From contig NZ_CAKPTG010000001.1 of the NCBI RefSeq assembly GCF_934190775.1, forward strand, positions 1-64,000: DNA of 64,000 nt, given 5' to 3'. The first letter of the stretch is position 1. Every line of letters begins with the position of its first letter. A program made the position numbers and the translations under genes. Positions 9,475 to 16,705 of the stretch are shown here, one piece after another. The notes under the pieces were generated by a model, which saw only the letters and a program-made list of their open reading frames with translations, was not told the origin of the DNA and ran no database searches. This stretch comes from an uncultured Phascolarctobacterium sp. (lineage in GTDB: Bacteria > Bacillota > Negativicutes > Acidaminococcales > Acidaminococcaceae).

Positions 9475-9561
9475 TTACTTTCGGTTCTGAAAAATGAACG
9501 TCAGCAACGCTACGATAAAAATTCCAAAGGACATTAAGTCCTGAAAACTGAAATATACCAT
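9475..9561 (-). CDS. Small hydrophobic type I toxin-like peptide (holin-like), copy 1
   Basis: A 28-aa peptide beginning MVYFSFQDLMSFG. It has one hydrophobic membrane segment (about residues 11-24) and a polar, basic end (QNRK), the usual shape of TxpA/BsrG/Fst-like membrane toxins often annotated as putative holin-like toxins. ATG at 9561 has GGAGG eight bases upstream; an in-frame ATG two codons earlier is too close to the Shine-Dalgarno. The promoter is TTGTAT (9650-9655), 17 bp, TAAAAT (9627-9632). A nearly identical copy, differing only at residue 27 (Arg/Lys), lies at 63737-63823 in the opposite orientation. Toxicity is inferred from family resemblance and from the convergent antisense RNA. 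Confidence 0.7.
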   Translation of the reverse strand: MVYFSFQDLMSFGIFIVALLTFIFQNRK

Positions 9562-9626
9562 AGACATCACCTCCATTCCTAAGAATTTTGGCAATGCCAC
9601 CCTGCAACACGGTCGTCTTGCATAGT

Positions 9627-9655
9627 ATTTTATCATACCGAATCTAAACATACAA
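9627..9655 (-). promoter_or_regulatory. Promoter of toxin-like peptide, copy 1
   Basis: TTGTAT and TAAAAT on the minus strand with 17-bp spacing. The string TATGATAAAAT is shared with the copy-2 promoter. Confidence 0.5.
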
Positions 9656-9661
9656 CGAACA

Positions 9662-10193
9662 AGCTGTGAAGTTTGTGTTGTATGTTTTTCTTTTTTATAA
9701 AATGCTTACCACACACTCATATTACAATATAGCACAAAGATTTTTAACGCCAACCGGAAAAAAGTACAACAGCAAAAAATTCTCCCAAAAAAAGCTGCTA
9801 ACAACACGCCCTAAGCTCTTTGCCTTTAATCACTTTTATCTTATCATTCTTTAGGATAATTAGCAACAATACTTCAGTTCTCCCCTACGCCCATACTTAT
9901 GGCTACAGTATAGTATACTGCGCCCTACGCTCTACTTCTACCGTACTTTACGTCTATCCTTTAGGTAGTACTCTAAAGAACAAGGTTACTACTAGCTACG
10001 CTAGTAGCTTTTATCAACGCAGAAGAAAAAGCGAGAAAGAAAACCAACAAAAGAAAGAACGAAAAAGAAGATTCACTCTTATACTCGGGAAAAACGAAGC
10101 AAAATTATTACACTGTTTAAGAAAAAATTTTTAAATTTATTTTTTTAGGTGTAATAAATTTCATCACGAAAAGACGAGTAATAGAGTGAGAAC
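9662..10193. other. Gene-free AT-rich stretch with inverted repeats
   Basis: No gene is supported here. Three structures are visible: CTTTAG...CTAAAG (about 9960-9978); a perfect hairpin CTACTAGC-TAC-GCTAGTAG (9989-10007) followed by CTTTTAT, which could be a weak terminator; and a 9-bp inverted repeat TTATTACAC...GTGTAATAA (10105-10113 and 10149-10157) around an A/T-only loop. A long purine-rich tract runs from about 10019 to 10075. Function unknown. Confidence 0.4.
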
Positions 10194-10238
10194 ACAAAAA
10201 ACAACCGCTTAAGCGCTTTTTCCAAAGCACCCAAGCGG
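10194..10238 (-). terminator. Terminator of the ylmE-sepF-divIVA operon
   Basis: On the minus strand CCGCTT pairs with AAGCGG with further internal pairing (GTGCTTT/AAAGCGC), followed by TTGTTTTTTG, just after the phosphatase stop codon. Confidence 0.75.
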
Positions 10239-10254
10239 TCATTCACAGCCTTAT

Positions 10255-10926
10255 TCACTTCTCGTACTTAAACTCAAACACGCCAAAGCCCTTTCCCTGC
10301 GTCAGATGACTTACGTCATTCAAGCGGAAAACAGCATGCTCATGCCATTTGTTAATTCCCAGAACAGTTACGCTGGCGGGCTGCACATCAACAGAAAAGT
10401 TAAACGCCGCCACCTGCTGCATATCCATTCCCAGCCAACGGAAAATAATATTCTGAATCGTGCCCTTATGCGCAACAATCAGCAGATTTTCCTTATCGAC
10501 ATCCGCACAATGCCACAAGCCGTGTACATTACGGCGATAGAACTCATTGCGCGTTTCACCGCCGGGATAATTGCGGTGATCCAGCTCCTGCTCGGAAGCA
10601 GGCTTGCAAAAATGCTTCTTGGCCTCCTCCTCGGTCATGCCGGCAGCAATGCCGTTATTCTTTTCCCTCAGGAATCGGCAATGCTCTATTTCGCCCTTAA
10701 AGCCAAGCTCCTCGGCAATAATCTGCGCCGAAGCGGAAGCGCGCTGCAAATCACTTGCCAGAATACGCAGCTTGCAATTACGTCCGACAAAATCCTTTGC
10801 CAGCTTTACCGCAGCTGCCTTTATCTGCGCCCTTCCCTTTTCGGTCAGCTGCGAATCCGTCCAGCCGCCGGTCAATCTTTGCGTATGATGCGTTGCTTCA
10901 CCATGCCTCACTAAGATAATCATCAT
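10255..10926 (-). CDS. Histidine phosphatase family protein
   Basis: Protein of 223 aa of the phosphoglycerate mutase-like superfamily. The N-terminal LVRHGEATHH carries the catalytic RHG motif (His about 8), and a second conserved His lies in IVAHKGTIQNI (about 152). Both catalytic histidines and supporting arginines are present, so it is probably an active phosphatase on a small phosphorylated metabolite, but the substrate (for example alpha-ribazole phosphate, phosphoglycerate or a sugar phosphate) cannot be deduced. It is the last gene of the division-related operon, 11 nt after divIVA. GGAGG precedes a double ATG; either could be used. Confidence 0.88.
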   Translation of the reverse strand: MMIILVRHGEATHHTQRLTGGWTDSQLTEKGRAQIKAAAVKLAKDFVGRNCKLRILASDLQRASASAQIIAEELGFKGEIEHCRFLREKNNGIAAGMTEEEAKKHFCKPASEQELDHRNYPGGETRNEFYRRNVHGLWHCADVDKENLLIVAHKGTIQNIIFRWLGMDMQQVAAFNFSVDVQPASVTVLGINKWHEHAVFRLNDVSHLTQGKGFGVFEFKYEK

Positions 10927-10937
10927 TCAGCCTCCGA

Positions 10938-11756
10938 CTATTCTTCGTTATGACTGGCATAGTTTTTGAGCAGCTCAACCTGCGTTTCCAGCAGATGCAG
11001 CATATTTTTACGATGCAGCGCCGCTTTTTTCACCTGCTCGTTGTAAGCCTGTTCGGCCATAGCAGCCTTGGCGTCAGCCTCAAAAATAATTTTACGGCTG
11101 CGTTCCTCTGCATCCCCCACCAGTTTACGATATTTAGTATTTGCATCCAGCATCATTCTGCCGGCTTCGCTGCGAGCATCCTCCAGCAGCTTGTTAGCCT
11201 CACTGGCAGCGCTATTGGCGCGTTTTTTGCAGACATCCTCGGTAGTAACACGCAGCTTTTCTGCATCTACCTCAGCAGTGCTGCGCAGCTTATCTGCATA
11301 AGCCTTAGCCTCTTCGCGCAGCTTGTTGCATTCAGCCATAGCTGCCTGCAGCATGTTATCGGTTTTGTTCTTTGTCTGATTATACAAATCCTCGGCATGC
11401 GCCATGGTATCATCGTGCAGCTTCTGCGCCGCAGCCTTCGCTTCGCTCAGCTGCTGCTCGCACTTTACTGCTGTTTCCTTCTCCAGCAACGCCGCCTTCT
11501 TTTCGCTGGCGTTCTTCACCTCGTCAGCGGTTTCCTGCGCTACAGCCAGTGTGCTCTGCATGGTAGCCTCCATCTGTTGATAATATTCCAGCTTGGAGCT
11601 GACGCGCTCGATAGTTTCCTTCTGCTCCAGGTTATCCAGATAAAGGTATTCGTATTCCTTAATCAGCTTGGCAAGAAACTTGTCTACCTCTTCTACCTCA
11701 TAGCCACGAAAACCCTTGGTAAAAGTTTTTTTCTTTAAATCCTCCGGATTAAGCAT
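10938..11756 (-). CDS. divIVA: DivIVA domain cell-division/polarity protein
   Basis: Protein of 272 aa. The N-terminal DivIVA lipid-binding domain is clear (starts MLNPEDLKKKTF, with the GFRGYEVEEVDKFL signature, about 14-27). The rest is a long, highly charged, Ala/Glu/Lys-rich coiled coil (about 35-265). DivIVA proteins bind negatively curved membrane at septa and poles and recruit division or polar factors. It is longer than B. subtilis DivIVA because of an extended coiled coil. Start has GGAGG seven bases upstream. It sits downstream of ylmH in the typical Firmicutes order. Confidence 0.93.
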   Translation of the reverse strand: MLNPEDLKKKTFTKGFRGYEVEEVDKFLAKLIKEYEYLYLDNLEQKETIERVSSKLEYYQQMEATMQSTLAVAQETADEVKNASEKKAALLEKETAVKCEQQLSEAKAAAQKLHDDTMAHAEDLYNQTKNKTDNMLQAAMAECNKLREEAKAYADKLRSTAEVDAEKLRVTTEDVCKKRANSAASEANKLLEDARSEAGRMMLDANTKYRKLVGDAEERSRKIIFEADAKAAMAEQAYNEQVKKAALHRKNMLHLLETQVELLKNYASHNEE

Positions 11757-11767
11757 GGTTTATCCTC

Positions 11768-12553
11768 CTAGATATAACGCTTCAGCGTTACGCTGATGCG
11801 TCCTTTTTTAGTAGTGCCGCGGATTTCCTCAATCTCTACTCGTCCACGGCCGCGGAAGGAAATTACATCGCCCTCGTTCACCGGCTGTGCTGCCTTCTTG
11901 GCCTCTTTCCAGTTTACCTTGACATTCAGGCTTTTGATTTCATCCGCCATACGGCTGCGGCTTACGCCATAGCCTGCCGCTGCCACGGCATCAAGACGCA
12001 AATCAGCGACTGTTGCGTTAATCAGCTTAACCTTTTCTTCCTTCTGCAGCAATTCCTCGCGAGGAATTTCCGTAAGCGTTACCGGCGCAGAACCAATCTG
12101 CGTCAGATTACCGGTAAGATAATTTACCAGCGATTTTTCTACCACAAACTGCGCTCCCTCAGGCACAAAAACGATATCGCCCAAGGCCTCGCGCTTGCAG
12201 CCAGTGCCCATAAACGCACCCAGAATATCGCGATGCGACAAATCATAATAACGCTTATCCCAAGCCGCCAGGAAATAGGCCATACCGAAATCCGGCTGAC
12301 CGTAAAAATCATCGGCAACAAAGGCAACCTTCACCCTTTCGGCATTACTGAAGCCGCCGTCGCTTTCCAGACGCACATTTTCGTAGTTCGCCGCAATGAT
12401 TTCCGCAACGTTATAGGCATGAGGATCAAGAAACTCGCTCACACGGAACTTGCGTGATTTATTGGCGCCCTCGGCCAAATCCAACAGCTTGGCCGCCAGC
12501 TGTTCGTCACCGCCGGCTTTAAAGTAACGCAGAATTTTTTCTCTGTCTGCCAT
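11768..12553 (-). CDS. ylmH: YlmH-family RNA-binding protein (S4 domain)
   Basis: Protein of 261 aa matching the YlmH family: an N-terminal alpha/beta region (about 1-170, with FLDPHAYNVAEII and the conserved MGTGCKREALGDI) and a C-terminal S4 RNA-binding domain (about 180-245, with SRSRMADEIKSLNVKVN and the VNEGDVISFRGRGR segment). Family members act with the ribosome and occur in the division cluster between sepF and divIVA; homologues have been linked to stalled-ribosome rescue. Here it is 3 nt downstream of proC and 11 nt before divIVA, clearly co-transcribed. Confidence 0.92.
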   Translation of the reverse strand: MADREKILRYFKAGGDEQLAAKLLDLAEGANKSRKFRVSEFLDPHAYNVAEIIAANYENVRLESDGGFSNAERVKVAFVADDFYGQPDFGMAYFLAAWDKRYYDLSHRDILGAFMGTGCKREALGDIVFVPEGAQFVVEKSLVNYLTGNLTQIGSAPVTLTEIPREELLQKEEKVKLINATVADLRLDAVAAAGYGVSRSRMADEIKSLNVKVNWKEAKKAAQPVNEGDVISFRGRGRVEIEEIRGTTKKGRISVTLKRYI

Positions 12554-12556
12554 AAA

Positions 12557-13378
12557 TTATTTCCCCTGTAATTCTTTATCTCTTTGCAGCACTGCCTGCA
12601 CCGCATCATAAAAAGCACCGCGCACGCCATGGTTTTCCAAAGCATGGATACCGGCAATAGTCGTGCCGCCGGGGCTTGTTACCTGGTCGCGCAGCTGTGC
12701 CGGATGCAGGCCGCTTTCTACGCACAGCTTGCCGCTGCCTGCCATTGTCTGTGCAGCCAGCTTAATAGCCAGCGCACGCGGCAGACCGGCACGCACACCT
12801 GCGTCAGCCAGTGCATCGATAATCACAAAGCAATATCCCGGTCCGCAGCCGGAAATAGCGGTAATCGCCTGTAATGCTTTCTCATCTACAAATTCTATTT
12901 CACCACAGCTGCTGAAAATTGCTGCCGCAGTCTGCTTCATCGGCTCGGTTACCGCCTCATCGCAGCAGATGGCGGTCATGCCTGCGCCTGCTGCCAGCGG
13001 CGTGTTCGGCATCGTACGGACTACCGGGAACCCCGGAGCATAAGCATGCAGCTGCTCCAGCGTAACACTGCCCATGATAGAAAGCACCCAGGCATCCTTT
13101 TTCATCGCAGCCATCAGCTCGGGCACCAGCGCCACCGGTGCTACCTGAGGCTTAACGGCAAAGATTACCAGATCAGCATCCTTCACTGCTTCCTTATTAT
13201 CCGTCGTAACATTTACGCCGTATGCTTCACGCAGGCTTTGCGCATGTGCCTCAGTCGGTTCACCCACAGTAATCATTTCCGGCGCAATCAGGCCACCGCC
13301 AAGAATACCCTTGATAATAGCCTTGGCCATAGCGCCGCCGCCGATAAATGCAATTTTCTTTACTGCTATTTGTCCCAT
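12557..13378 (-). CDS. proC: Pyrroline-5-carboxylate reductase
   Basis: Protein of 273 aa that makes proline from 1-pyrroline-5-carboxylate with NAD(P)H. The Rossmann motif is at the N terminus (IAFIGGGAMAKAI, about 9-21). The family's C-terminal signature is present (about 225-250, DQVTSPGGTTIAGIHALE). Length is normal for ProC. It overlaps the end of sepF by 13 nt, so translation is probably coupled. A proC gene within the ylm/division cluster also occurs in some other Firmicutes; it occupies the place where ylmG (YggT) is often found, and no ylmG is present here. Confidence 0.95.
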   Translation of the reverse strand: MGQIAVKKIAFIGGGAMAKAIIKGILGGGLIAPEMITVGEPTEAHAQSLREAYGVNVTTDNKEAVKDADLVIFAVKPQVAPVALVPELMAAMKKDAWVLSIMGSVTLEQLHAYAPGFPVVRTMPNTPLAAGAGMTAICCDEAVTEPMKQTAAAIFSSCGEIEFVDEKALQAITAISGCGPGYCFVIIDALADAGVRAGLPRALAIKLAAQTMAGSGKLCVESGLHPAQLRDQVTSPGGTTIAGIHALENHGVRGAFYDAVQAVLQRDKELQGK

Positions 13379-13932
13379 GGATTATTTCCCCTCTCGTCAA
13401 GCTCGTGCTCTTCGCCCGCATCTATATCTACGTTTTTCGGGGCGCAGATAACAATATTGCGTCCCAGCTTTTTCATGCTGCCGCCGATAGCATAAACAGT
13501 ACCGCTGATAAAATCAGTCATACGCTTGGCAACAACATTATCTGTCTTATCGTAATTAACAACTACAGCCTGATTATCGCGCAGATAATCGGCAATCTTG
13601 GGAGAATCGTTGAAGTCGACAGGCTCCAGCAGCACAACCGTCATCAGCTTGTCGGCAATAGGCAGGTTAATAGTTTTGCTGCCCATCTTGTCATTTTTAG
13701 CCGGTGCATCCTTCTCAGCACTTTTCTTGAAGCTCAAAATAGATTTACGCTCACGCTTAGGCTCCTCTGCAGGTGCAGCAGCCGGTGTTTCCTTGCTGCC
13801 GAAGAAACGCTTCTTGGGCTTCGCAGGCTCCGGTTCATTCTTAGCAGGCTTCTCTTCAACTTCCTCTTCAATGATTTCATCATCATCGTCGTAAAGGCTT
13901 AAGGAATTCATGATTTTATCAATAATTTTCAT
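13366..13932 (-). CDS. sepF: Cell division protein SepF
   Basis: Protein of 188 aa. An N-terminal amphipathic membrane-binding helix (MKIIDKIMNSLSLYD) is followed by a disordered acidic/Lys/Pro-rich linker (about 15-85) and a C-terminal SepF core (about 88-168) with VVLLEPVDFNDSPKIADYL and the glycine-rich GTVYAIGGSM motif. SepF anchors FtsZ filaments to the membrane and works alongside FtsA. The linker is longer than in B. subtilis. It is second in the operon after ylmE and overlaps proC. Confidence 0.95.
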   Translation of the reverse strand: MKIIDKIMNSLSLYDDDDEIIEEEVEEKPAKNEPEPAKPKKRFFGSKETPAAAPAEEPKRERKSILSFKKSAEKDAPAKNDKMGSKTINLPIADKLMTVVLLEPVDFNDSPKIADYLRDNQAVVVNYDKTDNVVAKRMTDFISGTVYAIGGSMKKLGRNIVICAPKNVDIDAGEEHELDERGNNPWDK

Positions 13933-13955
13933 TACGTCACCAACCTTCTCTATGT

Positions 13956-14657
13956 TTAAAATTTCAGGCTATAATCACGTTGGCCGAACAAGGCTGTGCC
14001 TACACGCACAATATTGGCGCCTTCTTCTATCGCAACTGTGTAATCATTGCTCATACCCATAGACAGAATATCTGCCTGCGGATACTGCTGCTTTAAGCGG
14101 GCAAATGCACGGTAGCCTGCCGCAAATACAGGTCTTGTCTGCTCGATATCCTCGCATTTCTGGGCAATAACCATCAACCCGCGCAGACGCACATGCTTAT
14201 ATTCGGGCAACTTCGGCAGCAGCGCCAGATAATCCTCTTTGTCCAGGCCGGACTTTTGCTCCTCATGGGCAATGTTCAGCTGCAACAGAATATCCTGCAC
14301 CTTACCGATGCGTTCCGCCTCCTTATCAATCGCAGCCAGCAAATGCTCACTGTCAACCGATTCAATAAGATCAAACAAGGCAACAGCCTGGCGCGCCTTA
14401 TTCGTCTGCAGATGACCGATAAGATGCCAGTAGCCGTGTTTGCCCAAGGTCTCCTGCTTATGCTTGGCCTCCTGCACGCGGTTTTCGCCTACGTTGGCAA
14501 TGCCCAAGGCTTCGATATCTGTAATAATTTCGGGCGGATGATTTTTCGTCACCGCCACCAGCGTTACCTTATCTCCTGTGAGCAGGTCTTTATTTTTACG
14601 CTTGTCCAAAGCAGACGCTATCTGCTCCTGAACCTGCTTTAAATTATCAGCTAACAA
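13956..14657 (-). CDS. ylmE: PLP homeostasis protein (YggS/YlmE/PLPBP)
   Basis: Protein of 233 aa of the single-domain, alanine racemase-like PLP-binding family. The PLP lysine lies in VTLVAVTKNHP (Lys about 38), and the family block GENRVQEAKHK and HLIGHLQTNK are visible, with SMGMSNDY near the C terminus binding the phosphate. These proteins bind pyridoxal phosphate without known catalysis and balance B6 and amino/keto acid pools. The start is TTG (14657) with a GGGGGG Shine-Dalgarno eight bases upstream. First gene of the operon ylmE-sepF-proC-ylmH-divIVA-phosphatase. Confidence 0.95.
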   Translation of the reverse strand: MLADNLKQVQEQIASALDKRKNKDLLTGDKVTLVAVTKNHPPEIITDIEALGIANVGENRVQEAKHKQETLGKHGYWHLIGHLQTNKARQAVALFDLIESVDSEHLLAAIDKEAERIGKVQDILLQLNIAHEEQKSGLDKEDYLALLPKLPEYKHVRLRGLMVIAQKCEDIEQTRPVFAAGYRAFARLKQQYPQADILSMGMSNDYTVAIEEGANIVRVGTALFGQRDYSLKF

Positions 14658-14731
14658 TGTATTTGCCCCCCAATTCTCAGCAAAATGATTTGTGGCAAAG
14701 ATTCTGCTTTTTATTATGCTTTAAAAGCTCT

Positions 14732-14760
14732 TTATCTTTATATTTTAGCATACGTGTAAA
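14732..14760 (-). promoter_or_regulatory. Promoter of the ylmE-divIVA operon
   Basis: On the minus strand GTGACA, a 17-bp spacer and TGC-extended TAAAAT lie about 85 bp upstream of the ylmE start. Coordinates are approximate by a few bases. Confidence 0.5.
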
Positions 14761-14770
14761 CCATTGTCAC

Positions 14771-14814
14771 GAATAAAAACAACAAAGAGCTGCCACACAA
14801 AAGTGCAGCAGCTC
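14771..14814 (-). terminator. Terminator after the acyl-CoA dehydrogenase gene
   Basis: GAGCTGC/GCAGCTC hairpin (14787-14814) followed on the minus strand by TTTGTTGTTTTT, about 30 nt beyond the stop codon. Confidence 0.75.
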
Positions 14815-14844
14815 TCAATAAATTTATCTTCGTTATGATAGCTA

Positions 14845-15984
14845 TTAGTATAACAGCTTGTTGGCAATAACCAGACGTTGGATTTGGTTGGTGCCTTCGT
14901 AGATTTGCATGATTTTAGCGTCACGCATCATCTTCTCTACGGGGTACTCTTTAGTGTAGCCGTAGCCGCCCATTACCTGAACAGCGTCGGTGGTTACCTG
15001 CATAGCGGTATCGGCAGCATAGCATTTAGCCATAGCAGCCTCTTTGGAGAATTCCATGCCCTGGTCACGCATCCAGCAAGCCTTTTGAACCATGAGGCGA
15101 GCGGTTTCAACCTTCATAGCCATGTCAGCCAGCATGCCTTGAACCATTTGGAAGGAAGCAATCGGTTGGCCGAACTGACGGCGCTCTTTAGCATATTTAA
15201 CAGCGCAGTCCAGAGCAGCCTGAGCGATACCTACGGAAACAGCGCCAACGAACGGACGAGCGCTGTCTAAGGTGTTCATAGCAATACGGAAGCCTTCGCC
15301 TTCGCGGCCTACGCGATAGGACTCAGGAATAACAACGTCTTGCAGAACCAGCTCGGTAGTATTGGAAGGACGGATGCCCATTTTGTTTTCTTTTTTGCCA
15401 ACGGAGAAGCCCGGAGTGTCTTTCGGAACGATGAAAGCAGTCAAACCACGAATACCGCCGGTTTTACGGGTGTTAGCGAATACCAGGAAGATTTCTGCCA
15501 GACCACCGTTGGTGATGAACATTTTGGTACCGTTCAAAGTGTAGGTACCCTCTTCCTTGTTGTGTACAGCACGGGTAGAAACACCACCTGCATCACTGCC
15601 TGCACCGGGTTCGGTCAGAGCGAAAGCAGCCAGACCGCCATTGTTCAGGACATCGCAATACATTTTCTTTTGTTCGTCGGTGCCTGCCAGCAGAACAGGT
15701 ACAGTTGCCAAGCTGTTGGCAGCCAGAGAGGTTGCAACACCTGCGCAGCCTTTGCCCAGCTCTTCATAAATGGTAGCAACAGAAATGCTGTCCAGGCCGG
15801 GGCCATCTAATTCTTCCGGAACAATAACGTTCAGCAAGCCCATTTCGTTAGCCTTGTCAATCAGGCCGTCACGCATATGGTTTTCTGCATCCATTTCAGC
15901 AGCATAAGGAGTAATTTCTTTTTCAACAAACTCCCTTACCATTTCCTGTAATTCTAATTGTTCCTCGTTTAATGCAAAATCCAT
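14845..15984 (-). CDS. Acyl-CoA dehydrogenase (short/butyryl-type)
   Basis: FAD enzyme of 379 aa oxidising acyl-CoA to enoyl-CoA, or the reverse with an electron-transfer flavoprotein. The N-terminal helical domain starts MDFALNEEQLEL; the FAD/substrate signature ALTEPGAGSDAGG lies near residue 128. The C-terminal signature QVMGGYGYTKEYP is followed by the catalytic Glu in YEGTNQIQ (about 364). The position of this base and the length fit the butyryl-CoA dehydrogenase group, but chain-length specificity is not proven and no etfAB is adjacent. Start chosen at the second ATG (15984), five bases after GGAGG; one codon earlier is also ATG. Likely co-transcribed with the thioesterase 64 nt upstream. 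Confidence 0.93.
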   Translation of the reverse strand: MDFALNEEQLELQEMVREFVEKEITPYAAEMDAENHMRDGLIDKANEMGLLNVIVPEELDGPGLDSISVATIYEELGKGCAGVATSLAANSLATVPVLLAGTDEQKKMYCDVLNNGGLAAFALTEPGAGSDAGGVSTRAVHNKEEGTYTLNGTKMFITNGGLAEIFLVFANTRKTGGIRGLTAFIVPKDTPGFSVGKKENKMGIRPSNTTELVLQDVVIPESYRVGREGEGFRIAMNTLDSARPFVGAVSVGIAQAALDCAVKYAKERRQFGQPIASFQMVQGMLADMAMKVETARLMVQKACWMRDQGMEFSKEAAMAKCYAADTAMQVTTDAVQVMGGYGYTKEYPVEKMMRDAKIMQIYEGTNQIQRLVIANKLLY

Positions 15985-16048
15985 CATATCCTCCTTGATA
16001 TCAAGCGGTCTTCCGCGTCATTTCCCTTCCAAATAAACTCAGGCAAGC

Positions 16049-16495
16049 TCACCATTTGGCGGGTATCTCTTTAAATCTGTCGACGACAAACATCGTTGTT
16101 AAAATCGTCCCAATTAAATGCTCTTTGCTGTCAGTCATTTCAGCCTCAATAACCATCGTAGAATGTCCGGAATGCTTAATATGGCTTCGTACCGTTAAGG
16201 TAGTCGGCTCATGGACACCTTTGATAAAATTCATGCTGAAATTAAGAGTTGCCACTACAGCGCCCACGCTTGCACCGGTAACACCCAGAACGGAGTCTGC
16301 CAAGGCCAACATCACTCCGCCGTGACATATGTCACGATGATTAAAATGCTTTGCCGGATCAACGTCAATGCTGACTTCAGCACTGCCACACTTTATCTCA
16401 CCAATATGCACACCGAATTGAGTCATAAAATTATTATCCGTGTACATCTGGCGAATATAGGCAGGAACATCCTTGACCTGCTCCACAGCTATCAT
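16049..16495 (-). CDS. PaaI-family hotdog thioesterase
   Basis: Protein of 148 aa with a hotdog fold. The HGGVMLALADS segment (about 58-68) is the PaaI/YbgC-type active-site loop and helix, with NHRDICHGG providing the catalytic region; it probably hydrolyses acyl- or aryl-acyl-CoA. The open frame extends to a TTG at 16531, but that codon lies only a few bases after the predicted transcription start (about 16537) and has no ribosome binding site, so ATG 16495 (preceded by AGAAAGG) is chosen. It is upstream of the acyl-CoA dehydrogenase gene and probably in its operon, which suggests a shared role in acyl-CoA turnover. Confidence 0.85.
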   Translation of the reverse strand: MIAVEQVKDVPAYIRQMYTDNNFMTQFGVHIGEIKCGSAEVSIDVDPAKHFNHRDICHGGVMLALADSVLGVTGASVGAVVATLNFSMNFIKGVHEPTTLTVRSHIKHSGHSTMVIEAEMTDSKEHLIGTILTTMFVVDRFKEIPAKW

Positions 16496-16543
16496 CGCCT
16501 TTCTTCGGACAGCAGAAAATATTACTGTCAATATATCTTTGAT

Positions 16544-16572
16544 ATTTTACCACAAAACAGCGCTTAACTCAA
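16544..16572 (-). promoter_or_regulatory. Promoter of thioesterase / acyl-CoA dehydrogenase operon
   Basis: TTGAGT (16567-16572), 17 bp, TAAAAT (16544-16549) on the minus strand; start near 16537. It decides the thioesterase start codon. Confidence 0.7.
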
Positions 16573-16651
16573 CAGTTTCATGCAAAAAAATAAGCTGAAA
16601 GGAAAGTTTTAGGGATAATTTTTTCAATAGTCGCACTTTGATATAAGCACG

Positions 16652-16689
16652 AAACAAAATGGCTGCCGCACTTTGAGTACAGCAGCCAT
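16652..16689 (-). terminator. Glutamine synthetase terminator
   Basis: ATGGCTGC/GCAGCCAT hairpin followed on the minus strand by TTTTGTTT, just after the stop codon. Confidence 0.8.
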
Positions 16690-16705
16690 GCAGGAAGCAT
16701 ATAAA

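Noticed and set aside
9820..10134. 104-codon plus-strand frame in the gap after toxin module 1
   Set aside because: Starts at TTG without a ribosome binding site, passes through hairpins and a purine tract, and gives a low-complexity Lys/Arg/Glu end.
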